64,000 bases of DNA from positions 1-64,000 of the forward strand of contig QHUJ01000120.1 of NCBI GenBank assembly GCA_003221895.1, given 5' to 3'. The number at the start of each line of letters is the position of its first letter. The first letter of the stretch is position 1. A program made the translations under genes and the position numbers. The DNA is from Gemmatimonadota bacterium (lineage in GTDB: Bacteria > Gemmatimonadota > Gemmatimonadetes > Gemmatimonadales > GWC2-71-9). Under the pieces are notes generated by a model. The model did no database searches. It saw only the letters and a program-made list of their open reading frames with translations, and was not told the origin of the DNA. Positions 35,543-43,818 of this stretch are shown here, in pieces.

Positions 35543-36657
35543 TCGATCAGCCCGGCCGCAAGATCCGCGACGCGGTCGGCGGCTCCGGGCGCACCGAGCC
35601 GTTCCCGCACCAGACGCAGACCCTCTCGCTGGCGCCGCGTCGCGGGGTTGTCGGCATCGAGCAGCGGCAACACACCGCCGGCCAAGGCGTCGGGCGTCGC
35701 GCGACGCTGCAGGAACTCGGGCGCGACCTCATATCCCGCCACCAGATTCACGAGCCCGACCCACGGTACCCGTAAGACGCGCAACGCGATGAACGACGAA
35801 ATCGGATGCACGCGGTACGTGATGACCATGGGCAGGTCGGCGATCGCCGCTTCGAGCGTCGTCGTGCCTGATTTGCAGATCCCGGCGTCCGACGCGGCGA
35901 AGACAAGTAAGGGATCGCCGTAATGCACCTTGATCACGCCGGGCTCTGGGTACTCCGCTTCCCGCGTTCCGGCGAGCACGATCTGCACGTCGGGCCGCAC
36001 CGCCAACACCTTCCCGGCCGCTTCGCGGAACATGGCCCAATGGCGCCGCACCTCTTGGGCCCTGCTTCCGGGAAACAACCCGAGCGTGGTGCGATTGGGA
36101 TCGAGCGCCAGCGCGCGGCGTGCATCGAGGCGTGCCGGCGGCGCCGGCCGATCTTTGAGCGGATGGCCCACGAACGTCGCGGCCACGCCGCGGGCGCGAA
36201 AGAACGCCTCTTCGAACGGCAGGATCACCGCGAGCTGATTCACCGGGGCGAGCTTCCGCACCCGATTCTGTCCCCAGGCCCACATCTGGGGCGCGATGTA
36301 GTACAGCACGGGAATGCCGGCCGCAGCGGCGGCGGCGGCGGCGCGCAGGTGATAGCCCGGATAATCGACGAGGATTACGAGGTCGTAGCGGCTCTCGTTG
36401 AACGCCTTCTTGACCCGGGCGAGCAGTCGGTAGTGCGCGGGAATCTTGGCGATCGCTTCGACGAAGCCGACCACCGAAAAGGCTTCCATCCGGTCCAGCA
36501 CGCGCACACCGGCGCGCTCCATCAGGGGACCGCCAAGCGCCTCGAGCTCGACTCCGGGTAAACGCCGGCGCAGCGCCGTCGCGACCGCGGCCGCATGCGC
36601 GTCCGCCGATGGCTCGCCCGCCGATATGTAGATGCGCGGGGTCTTGCGGGTGCTCAC
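35539..36657 (-). CDS. lpxB: Lipid-A-disaccharide synthase
   Basis: A 372-residue GT19 enzyme joining UDP-diacylglucosamine and lipid X. The N-terminal ISAGEPSADAHAAAVATALRRR is typical, as are VDYPGYHLRAAAAAAAAGIPVLYYIAPQMWAWGQNRVRKL and, late, GTTTLEAAIADLPMVITYRVHP. It sits inside an lpxA-oxidoreductase-lpxB-LPLAT-lpxK string, all with 4-bp overlaps. Confidence 0.96.
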   Translation of the reverse strand: MSTRKTPRIYISAGEPSADAHAAAVATALRRRLPGVELEALGGPLMERAGVRVLDRMEAFSVVGFVEAIAKIPAHYRLLARVKKAFNESRYDLVILVDYPGYHLRAAAAAAAAGIPVLYYIAPQMWAWGQNRVRKLAPVNQLAVILPFEEAFFRARGVAATFVGHPLKDRPAPPARLDARRALALDPNRTTLGLFPGSRAQEVRRHWAMFREAAGKVLAVRPDVQIVLAGTREAEYPEPGVIKVHYGDPLLVFAASDAGICKSGTTTLEAAIADLPMVITYRVHPISSFIALRVLRVPWVGLVNLVAGYEVAPEFLQRRATPDALAGGVLPLLDADNPATRRQREGLRLVRERLGAPGAADRVADLAAGLIE

Positions 36658-37637
36658 GGCCTCGCGGACGCGAGCGGCGACGTTTCAATCGCGTCCGCGA
36701 CCCGATGGGCCAACGCCAGCGCCTGCAGCCCGGCCGCGCCGGTGACGACGACCTCTGCCTCGCCCCGCACCGCCCGCAGGAAGCTCTCGAGCTCCAGCTT
36801 CAACGGCTCGGCCTCCGGTGCCTCGAGGCCAACATGCTCGACGATCTCCTCGACCCGCGTCGCGCCGAGCCCCTGCCAGCCCGATTTCAGCCGGTAGAAG
36901 TGCCCGTTGCCCTGCGCGAGGTCGAGGGAGAAATAGCCCGTGGGCTGGAAGATGCGCAGTTTTCGCGTCCGCTCGCGGGAAACCCGGCTGGCGGTGATGA
37001 CGGCCACCGCGCCGTTCACGAATTCCACGCGCGCGTTGGCGATGTCGACGTGCGGCGTGAGAATCGGGACGCCCGTGGCCCGGACCTCCGCCACCTCCGA
37101 GCGCACCAGCTCGAGGACCAGGTCGAGATCGTGAATCATCAAATCGAGTATCACCGCGACGTCGGTGCCACGCGGCTGGAACGGCGCCAGCCGCTCCGTT
37201 TGCAGGAACCGCGGCTCCTCGAGATACGGCGCCGCGGCGCGCACCGCGCGGTTGAACCGCTCGACGTGGCCCACCTGAAGGCAGAGCCCGCGCTCACGCG
37301 CCGTGTGAACCAGCTGCTCCGCACCGGGCAGCGTGTCCGCAAGGGGTTTTTCGATCAGGGCATGAATGCCGTGGTCCAACACTGCCAGGCCCACATCCAC
37401 ATGCGCCGGCGTCGGCACGACCACCGTGATCGCCTCGACACGGTCGAGCAGCGCCTCGAGTGACGGGAATGCTGTCGCCCCGAGCTCCTTCGCGACGTAC
37501 GGAGCCCGCTTGGGGTTATGGTCGTAGAACCCCACGAAATCGGCGCCGTCGATCTTTTGGAGCAGCCGGATGTGATGGAAGCCCAGTGCGCCCGCCCCGA
37601 CCACACCGACGCGCACCGGCCGCGGATGCCGCGTCAT
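36654..37637 (-). CDS. Gfo/Idh/MocA-family oxidoreductase inside the lipid A operon
   Basis: A 327-residue NAD(P)-dependent sugar dehydrogenase. The Rossmann start VGVVGAGALGFHHIRLLQKI and the EKPLADT motif near residue 101, with the conserved Lys, are intact, followed by the GFO/IDH C-terminal fold. Placed between lpxA and lpxB, it resembles GnnA, which oxidises the 3-OH of UDP-GlcNAc to make the 2,3-diamino sugar form of lipid A. The partner aminotransferase GnnB is not in the window. The assignment to GnnA is inference. Confidence 0.8.
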   Translation of the reverse strand: MTRHPRPVRVGVVGAGALGFHHIRLLQKIDGADFVGFYDHNPKRAPYVAKELGATAFPSLEALLDRVEAITVVVPTPAHVDVGLAVLDHGIHALIEKPLADTLPGAEQLVHTARERGLCLQVGHVERFNRAVRAAAPYLEEPRFLQTERLAPFQPRGTDVAVILDLMIHDLDLVLELVRSEVAEVRATGVPILTPHVDIANARVEFVNGAVAVITASRVSRERTRKLRIFQPTGYFSLDLAQGNGHFYRLKSGWQGLGATRVEEIVEHVGLEAPEAEPLKLELESFLRAVRGEAEVVVTGAAGLQALALAHRVADAIETSPLASARP

Positions 37638-38401
37638 ACCATCACCCCGCGCTGCGACGCCTCGATGAAGCGCAGAAACGTTTCCACTTCAGGCACTTCG
37701 GGCAGCTCGACCCGCGCGCGGGCGACCCCCTGGCTCACCGTCAGATCCGAGTTGAATACGAGGCGATAGGCGCGCTTCAGCGCCAGCTTCACCTCGGCCG
37801 GGAAGTCCGCGCGCTGCAGGCCGACAGAGTTGAGACCGTACAGGTGGACGGGATTGCCGGCCGCCTTCGTGTACGGCGGCACATCCTGGTTGACGCGCGA
37901 GAGGCCGCCGACGAACGCGTACGTGCCGATGCGCACGAATTGATGGATGGGTACGAGTCCGCTGATGATGGCCCGATCGTGCACCGTGACATGCCCGGCC
38001 ATCTGCACCGAGTTCGCGATGATCACGTCGTTCCCGACCACGCAGTCGTGCGCGATGTGCACGTACGTCATGATAAAACAGCGCTCGCCGATCGTGGTCC
38101 TCCCCGTCGCCGTGCTGCCGCGGTTGATCGTGCAGTATTCACGAATGATCGTGCCGGTGCCGATCTCGACCCACGTCTCTTCGCCCTTGTACTTCAGGTC
38201 CTGCGGGTCGTTACCGATCACGGTCCCGTAGCCGATCTTGACGCCGTCGGCCACGCGGGTGTTGCGCTCGATCACGGCATGCCCCGCGATCGTGCAGCGC
38301 TCACCCACCGTCACCTTGGGCCCGATCACGCAGTAGGGGCCGACCGAAACCTCGGCGCCCAGCTCGGCGGTGGGGTCGACCAGCGCAGTCCGATGGATCA
38401 C
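37634..38401 (-). CDS. lpxA: UDP-N-acetylglucosamine acyltransferase
   Basis: A 255-residue left-handed beta-helix protein, first enzyme of lipid A synthesis. Hexapeptide repeats run from residue 8 (LVDPTAELGAEVSVGPYCVI) to about 185. The catalytic His is in FIMTYVHIAHDCVVGNDVII, and a helical C-terminus follows. It overlaps lpxC-fabZ and the oxidoreductase by 4 bp. Confidence 0.96.
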   Translation of the reverse strand: MIHRTALVDPTAELGAEVSVGPYCVIGPKVTVGERCTIAGHAVIERNTRVADGVKIGYGTVIGNDPQDLKYKGEETWVEIGTGTIIREYCTINRGSTATGRTTIGERCFIMTYVHIAHDCVVGNDVIIANSVQMAGHVTVHDRAIISGLVPIHQFVRIGTYAFVGGLSRVNQDVPPYTKAAGNPVHLYGLNSVGLQRADFPAEVKLALKRAYRLVFNSDLTVSQGVARARVELPEVPEVETFLRFIEASQRGVMV

Positions 38402-39696
38402 TTATCGACCACCATGGCCATCATCTCGGCCTCGGCGACCACCTGCCCGTCCACAAACCCGGCGCCCTTCATCCGGCAGGTCTTCCCCCGAAATTGCAGC
38501 ATGTCGAGCTCGAACCGGATCTGATCGCCGGGCACGACGGGCCGGCGGAACTTCACGTTATCGAGCGACATGAAGTACACGACCTTGTTCGCCGTGTCCT
38601 GGTCCTCGAAATGGCTCATCAACAGCATCCCGCCGACCTGCGCCATCGCTTCGATGATGAGCACGCCGGGCATGATGGGATGACCCGGGAAATGGCCCTG
38701 AAAGAACGGCTCGTTGATGGTGACGTTCTTGATCCCGACGATGCGTTTCTGCCCCTCGACCTCGAGGATCCGGTCGACCAGCAAAAACGGATAACGGTGC
38801 GGCAGGTAATCCATAATCTTGCTGATGTCCATCGCCGGCATTCCCGTGCGCCTCCCTGCGCGTGCGAGCGCCCGCGCCAGCGCGATGTTGCCGCCATGGC
38901 TGGGCCGCGTCGCCACCACATGAGCCTGAATCCGGGCGCCGGTGAGCGCCAGGTCCCCCACGATATCCGCCGCCTTATGCCGCACAAATTCGTCCGGCCA
39001 CCGCAGCTTGCCGCCGGCCACCACCTTCTCATCGTCGAGCACGATGGCGTTCGCTTCCGACGCCCCCTTGATCAGCCCGCGCGCCTGCAGCTCCGCCACT
39101 TCGTGCGTGAAGCCAAATGTCCGCGCGGCCGCGAGCTCGGTCGCAAACCTCTCGGGCGTGATCTCGTACGTCCCAGCCTGGCATCCGATCAAAGGGTGCG
39201 GCCACTCGATCGAGACCGTGAGCCGCAAGGTCTTGGACGGCGCCACAACATACGCTGCGTCCCGGTCCGTCACCGTGAAAGGCGCCTGCACGGTGAGAAA
39301 GGAGGCCTCTCCACCTACCGGTGCCGGCTCGGCCTTCGTTAATGCCTCGAAGTATGGTTGCACGCTACCGTCGAGTATCGGCGGCTCGGGGCCCGTCAGC
39401 TCGATCGTCAGATCGTCGATGGCATGCGCGGCCACGGCCGCGAGGACGTGCTCGACGGTATGGATCGTCGCCTCACCCTTCCCGATCGCAGTCCGCCGTT
39501 CCACGGCTTCCACCTCGCTCAGGCGTGCGGGCACTTCCGGCTTGCCCGCGAGGTCGGTGCGCCGGAATACGATCCCTTGGCCGGCAGGCGCGGGCAAAAA
39601 CGTCGCCTCCGTCGTAGCACCCGTGTGCAGCCCGGTCCCGCGCAGGGACGCCGGACGCGTGACGGAGCGCCTACTGCTCTGTTGCGGAGGACGCAC
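38398..39696 (-). CDS. lpxC-fabZ: Bifunctional UDP-3-O-acyl-GlcNAc deacetylase / 3-hydroxyacyl-ACP dehydratase
   Basis: A 432-residue fusion. LpxC (about 1-285) has the zinc ligands in HTVEHVLAAVAAHAIDDL and in VRHKAADIVGDLAL, and SHGGNIALARAL close to its end. FabZ (about 290-432) has HRYPFLLVDRI and the catalytic GHFPGHPIMPGVLIIEAMAQ (His and Glu). The fusion is known in Bacteroidota and some other diderms and links the committed step of lipid A to fatty acid elongation. It overlaps lpxD by 26 bp. Confidence 0.96.
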   Translation of the reverse strand: MRPPQQSSRRSVTRPASLRGTGLHTGATTEATFLPAPAGQGIVFRRTDLAGKPEVPARLSEVEAVERRTAIGKGEATIHTVEHVLAAVAAHAIDDLTIELTGPEPPILDGSVQPYFEALTKAEPAPVGGEASFLTVQAPFTVTDRDAAYVVAPSKTLRLTVSIEWPHPLIGCQAGTYEITPERFATELAAARTFGFTHEVAELQARGLIKGASEANAIVLDDEKVVAGGKLRWPDEFVRHKAADIVGDLALTGARIQAHVVATRPSHGGNIALARALARAGRRTGMPAMDISKIMDYLPHRYPFLLVDRILEVEGQKRIVGIKNVTINEPFFQGHFPGHPIMPGVLIIEAMAQVGGMLLMSHFEDQDTANKVVYFMSLDNVKFRRPVVPGDQIRFELDMLQFRGKTCRMKGAGFVDGQVVAEAEMMAMVVDK

Positions 39697-40774
39697 CGGC
39701 CGAGGGAGCGGGGGGGGGGGGAGCGGGGGCGGTCTTGGATGTCACGAGCTCTTCGAGATCACCGATGATCTTGGCGAGACGGTACAGCGCGGCCTGCCCG
39801 CGCAGATACTCGCGGTGCGGGCGGGCCAGCGTGCCGAAGTAGGTCGCGTCCGCGGGGATATCGGCGATCGTGCCGGACTGGACGAGGAGTCGCGCCCCGC
39901 GTCCGATCGTGATGTGGTCGGAAACGCCAGCCTGTCCCGCGATGATGACATCATCCTCCACCTGACAGCTGCCCGCGATGCCGGCCTGCGCCATGATGAG
40001 ACAGCGGGCGCCGATCCGCACGTTATGGGCGATGTGGACGAGGTTGTCGATCTTGGTGCCCGACCCGATCACCGTATCGTCCACGCTGCCCCGGTCGATG
40101 CAGGTGTTCGCGCCAATCTCGATGTCGTCCCCGATCAGGCAGCGCCCCACGTGCGGGATCTTGCGATGCGCCTCGCCGCCCTTGCCGGGGATGTACCCGA
40201 ACCCATCACTGCCGATCACCGCACCCGAATGTACGATGACGCGCTTCCCGAGCGCCGTGCCCGCGTACAGACTGACGCCGGGATAGAGCTGCGAGTCGTC
40301 GCCGACCGCCACGCCGTCGCCGAGGACGCACCCGGCGCCAATGCGGACGTTGCGACCCAGCTGCACGCCGGGGCCCAGCACCGCATGCGGGCCGATCTCG
40401 ACCGGCTCTTGCCACGTCGCGCCGCGACCCACGACCGCGCTCGCATGCACGCCCGCTTCCCACACGGCCTGCGGGTACAGCACCGGGAGCACCACGAGCA
40501 GCGCGGCATACGGGTCGGCGACAATGACGCGGGTCTCGGGCCCTGCGCCGCTCGCCGCCTGCTCGAGATCGGGCGCGATGAGGACGACGGACGCGCTGGT
40601 GCGCTGAAGGTATGGGACGTACCGGGACGAGGCAAGAAAAGACAGGTCGCCGGGACCCGCGCGCTCCAGCGGCGCAATGCCGGCGACCGTCGTTGTCCCC
40701 GGCCCCACCAGCCGTCCGCCGGTGAGCGCCGCGATTTCACTTGCGGCGAGCGGCCGCGTTCCCGCCGAATTCAC
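39671..40774 (-). CDS. lpxD: UDP-3-O-(3-hydroxyacyl)glucosamine N-acyltransferase
   Basis: A 367-residue trimeric beta-helix acyltransferase. An N-terminal uridine-binding domain (about 1-100) is followed by hexapeptide repeats; the catalytic His is in DNLVHIAHNVRIGARCLI and GSDGFGYIPGKGG is present. The last 20 residues are a Pro/Ala tail (PAPPPPAPSAGA), which accounts for the G-run on the + strand near 39709. It lies 20 bp after the Skp gene, the usual bamA-skp-lpxD order. Confidence 0.95.
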   Translation of the reverse strand: MNSAGTRPLAASEIAALTGGRLVGPGTTTVAGIAPLERAGPGDLSFLASSRYVPYLQRTSASVVLIAPDLEQAASGAGPETRVIVADPYAALLVVLPVLYPQAVWEAGVHASAVVGRGATWQEPVEIGPHAVLGPGVQLGRNVRIGAGCVLGDGVAVGDDSQLYPGVSLYAGTALGKRVIVHSGAVIGSDGFGYIPGKGGEAHRKIPHVGRCLIGDDIEIGANTCIDRGSVDDTVIGSGTKIDNLVHIAHNVRIGARCLIMAQAGIAGSCQVEDDVIIAGQAGVSDHITIGRGARLLVQSGTIADIPADATYFGTLARPHREYLRGQAALYRLAKIIGDLEELVTSKTAPAPPPPAPSAGASSATEQ

Positions 40775-40794
40775 GGTGGGAAGCTAGCCGTCGA

Positions 40795-41358
40795 TTATTG
40801 CGCCTGCGAGAGGCGCTGCAGCACCCGGGCCGTGATGTTGAGCGCGGGGTCTGCCGCGGCGATCAATCCTCCGGCCGCATCCGCGTCGAGAATCAGTGAA
40901 TAGTTCGACTCGGCACGGATTCCCTGGATCACGGAGTTCACGCGCGCCTGAATCGGCTGCAGCAGCTCCTGTTCCCGTTGCCGCGCCTTGTCCTGCAGCT
41001 CGTTGGTGCGCGCTTCCATTCGTTGCTGCATCGCCTGCAGGTCTTTCTGCTTCTGCGCGCGCGCCGCCGGCGAGAGCGCGATCGACTGCTGGTCGAAGGC
41101 CTGCACGGCCGAGTCGAGCGCCTGCTGCAGCTTCTGCACTTCGGTGCGGTAGCCGTCGACTTCCTTCAGATACGTCGACTCGGCGGCCGCGTAGCCGGGC
41201 GTGCGCTGCAGAATTTCCCGGGAATTGATGTAGGCGATCTTGATCGCCGAGGCCGCCTGACTGGCCGACGGGCCCTGGGCGCGCGCAACACTGGGTACCG
41301 CGACGTGGAACGCGAGCGCGGCGACCGCGGCGAGAGAGACGAGCATGGAACGCTGCAT
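40795..41358 (-). CDS. skp: OmpH/Skp-family periplasmic chaperone
   Basis: A 187-residue protein with a signal peptide (about 1-27, ending PSVARA). The mature part is the OmpH fold: a short strand IKIAYINSREILQRTPGYAA, then two long helices forming the tentacles, and VIQGIRAESNYSLILDADAAG at the end. It carries unfolded outer-membrane proteins to BamA, whose gene lies 51 bp upstream. Confidence 0.92.
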   Translation of the reverse strand: MQRSMLVSLAAVAALAFHVAVPSVARAQGPSASQAASAIKIAYINSREILQRTPGYAAAESTYLKEVDGYRTEVQKLQQALDSAVQAFDQQSIALSPAARAQKQKDLQAMQQRMEARTNELQDKARQREQELLQPIQARVNSVIQGIRAESNYSLILDADAAGGLIAAADPALNITARVLQRLSQAQ

Positions 41359-41409
41359 AAAGCTGGAGCTCCCCGGGAAGAACGTGGGTGCTGAGTATGT
41401 GGGTATGGC

Positions 41410-43818
41410 TTAGAAGAAATTGCCGAGTTTGAAGTGCAGCTTCCAGCCCGGCGCCGGACGGCCGGTGATATCGGTCTTATCGAAGCCATACGCATAGTCG
41501 ATACCCAACGGGCCGAGCGGCGAGATGACCGCCGCCCCGAAGCCGGCGCCGCGGAACAGGTGCGTCGGATCGAATTGGGCCGGCCGCGACCACACGTTGC
41601 CGGCGTCGTAGAACGTCGAGAGGTACAGCATCTGGGACACGCGGATCCCGATTTCACCCGTCATCGTGAAGTACGACTTCCCGAACGCGAGGGGGCTCGC
41701 GCCGTTGACGGCGGCGTTGGGATCGTAGCCGAAGGGCGTAATGGACGCTTCGTCGTAGCCGCGCAGCGGGATGAAGAACTGGGTGCCGCCGAGCGTGAAG
41801 AGCTGGTCGAAGAACGGGGTAACGCCGAACACGAAGCCCGTGCGACTCGATAGGCCGAGCACCAGCTTGACGTTGGACGTCGGGGACCCGCCAAGCGTGC
41901 CGATCGGCGCGTAGAAGTGGTCTTCGACGTCGACGCGCTGGAAGTCGCCGGTGCCGCCGAGGAAGCCGCCGTTCTGCGTGAAGCCGAACTGCACCATCGT
42001 GCCGGCGGTCGGGAACGGCAAGTCGACCCGCGTGTCGCGCATGACCGAAGCGCCGAGGCTGGAACGCACGCAGTAATTGCAGCGGAACGCGTTGGTAAAC
42101 GCCGCGTTGGTGCTGGAGCCGGTATAGCTCTGCTCGTCGAGGGCGTAGTTCAGGAACAGGCGCGTGTAGTTGGAGCCGAACAGCGGAAAGCCGAACTGCA
42201 CGTTGGCGCCCCGCCGCCGCAGCCGCCCAACGTCGGCAATCACATACCGGACGCGCTGGTCGTGCACCCCGATCGTTCCCGAGATCCGGGACTCGCGGAT
42301 CGCGGGATCCGTATACGTAATGCTGAAGTCGTTGATGTTCTTCCCGAATTGCCACTGCAGCTGGCCGCGCTTGCCCTTGCCGAACAGGTTGGGTTCGTCG
42401 AGTCCGATGAACCCGCCGACGCCTGTGCCCTGCCCCACCGACGCGCCGAAGTTGATGTTTCCGGTCCGCTTTTCGGTGACGTGGAAGACGACGTCGATGT
42501 CGCCCTGCTCGTTGGCCGGTTTGGTCTCGGGGAAAGGCAACGGCTGGTTGAAGAACCCGAGGTTCGAGACGCGCTGGTAGGACGCGATCAGCGCGTCCTG
42601 CCGGAACACGTCGCCCGGAACCATCACGATCGCCTCGCGGATCACGCGCTCGTGGGTGACGTCGTTGCCGCGGATCTCTACGTGGCTCACGATCGCGGGC
42701 TGGCCCTCGTTGATGACCCAGCGCAGATCCACCACGGGCTTCCCGTTCGCATCGAAGCGGCGAATCACGTCGGGCCGGACCTGGACGTAGATGTAGCCGT
42801 TGTTGTAGTACAGCGTCTGCAGCTTGCGCGTCGCATCCTGCCACTGCTGGTCGTCGAAGTACGCGTTCGACGGCCGGCCACCGAGCCCGAGCAAGCCGGT
42901 GCGGTTGTGCGTGTCGAACGGATAGTACGGCTGCAGCTCGTCGGTCGAGAAGCGCCGGTTGCCGACGATCTCGAACGTGCCGACCTTGTACGGCTCGCCT
43001 TCACTCACGGTGACGACGAGCGTCGCCTTCCCCGTTTTCTCGTTGACGATCAGCGTGTCCTGCAGGACCTGGAAGTCGACGTAGCCGCGCTTGCCGTAGT
43101 ACTCCGGCAGGGTCTGGCGCAGATCCTCGGCGACCTTGTCGTCGTTGTACTCCCCCGAATGCATCCAGAAAAAGCCTTCGGGCTTGGAATGCATCTGCTC
43201 GACGATCAGCTGGTCGGTGAAATGCGTATTGCCCTGAATGTCCACCTGCGAGATCGCGACGCGGTTGCCTTCCTGGAGGTCGAAGATCACGCGGACCGCG
43301 GCCGAGTCGCGCTCGTACACGTAGACCGGCTTGGCCTCGGCGAGATAATAGCCCTGGGCGTGGTACATCGAATCGATGCGGGCCAGCGCGCGCGTGACCG
43401 CCGCGGGATCGAGCGGCCGGCCTTCCGACAGCTGGACCTTGTCGCGCACGCTGCCCTCGGCGAGCCGCTCCACGCCGCGGACCGTCCACTTCACGAGCTG
43501 CGGGCGCTCGCGCACTTGAATCACGAGGATGTTCCTGCCGTCGGCCTGCGTCTGGAGAAGCTGGACGTCGTCGAACTGGCCGCTCGCAAACAGGGCCTGG
43601 ATGGCACGCTGCACGTCCCGGTAGTTCAGCGCCCGCCCGGGAACGAGACCGCTCATCTGGATGACGCTGGCGGCGGTATTGCGCTTCTGACCGGCGACGG
43701 CGATGGAGTCGGGAGTCGGCGGCGAATCAACGCCCGCGACCCGCCCCTGGGCCTTGGACAGGCCCGGGGCGAGGACGGCGAGGCTGACGACGATTGGAAG
43801 GGTGAGCCGGCGAATCAC
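41410..43818 (-). CDS. bamA: Outer-membrane protein assembly factor BamA
   Basis: An 802-residue outer-membrane insertase. A signal peptide (LTLPIVVSLAVLAPGLSKAQG) is followed by five POTRA-like units to about residue 430 and a C-terminal 16-strand barrel. The barrel holds the conserved loop-6 type motif RGAGFGAAVISPLGPLGIDYAYG and ends LHFKLGNFF with the terminal Phe. It overlaps clpC by 4 bp and heads the envelope module. Confidence 0.96.
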   Translation of the reverse strand: MIRRLTLPIVVSLAVLAPGLSKAQGRVAGVDSPPTPDSIAVAGQKRNTAASVIQMSGLVPGRALNYRDVQRAIQALFASGQFDDVQLLQTQADGRNILVIQVRERPQLVKWTVRGVERLAEGSVRDKVQLSEGRPLDPAAVTRALARIDSMYHAQGYYLAEAKPVYVYERDSAAVRVIFDLQEGNRVAISQVDIQGNTHFTDQLIVEQMHSKPEGFFWMHSGEYNDDKVAEDLRQTLPEYYGKRGYVDFQVLQDTLIVNEKTGKATLVVTVSEGEPYKVGTFEIVGNRRFSTDELQPYYPFDTHNRTGLLGLGGRPSNAYFDDQQWQDATRKLQTLYYNNGYIYVQVRPDVIRRFDANGKPVVDLRWVINEGQPAIVSHVEIRGNDVTHERVIREAIVMVPGDVFRQDALIASYQRVSNLGFFNQPLPFPETKPANEQGDIDVVFHVTEKRTGNINFGASVGQGTGVGGFIGLDEPNLFGKGKRGQLQWQFGKNINDFSITYTDPAIRESRISGTIGVHDQRVRYVIADVGRLRRRGANVQFGFPLFGSNYTRLFLNYALDEQSYTGSSTNAAFTNAFRCNYCVRSSLGASVMRDTRVDLPFPTAGTMVQFGFTQNGGFLGGTGDFQRVDVEDHFYAPIGTLGGSPTSNVKLVLGLSSRTGFVFGVTPFFDQLFTLGGTQFFIPLRGYDEASITPFGYDPNAAVNGASPLAFGKSYFTMTGEIGIRVSQMLYLSTFYDAGNVWSRPAQFDPTHLFRGAGFGAAVISPLGPLGIDYAYGFDKTDITGRPAPGWKLHFKLGNFF

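Noticed and set aside
39705-39725. G-run as a slippage or phase-variation site in lpxD
   Set aside because: It encodes the Pro-rich tail of LpxD after the folded domain; no sign of frame disruption is seen and a change there would alter only the tail.
38942-40903. A 653-codon + strand frame opposite lpxC-fabZ, lpxD and skp
   Set aside because: It crosses three real genes with intact motifs and has repetitive Arg/Ala composition typical of a GC-rich shadow.
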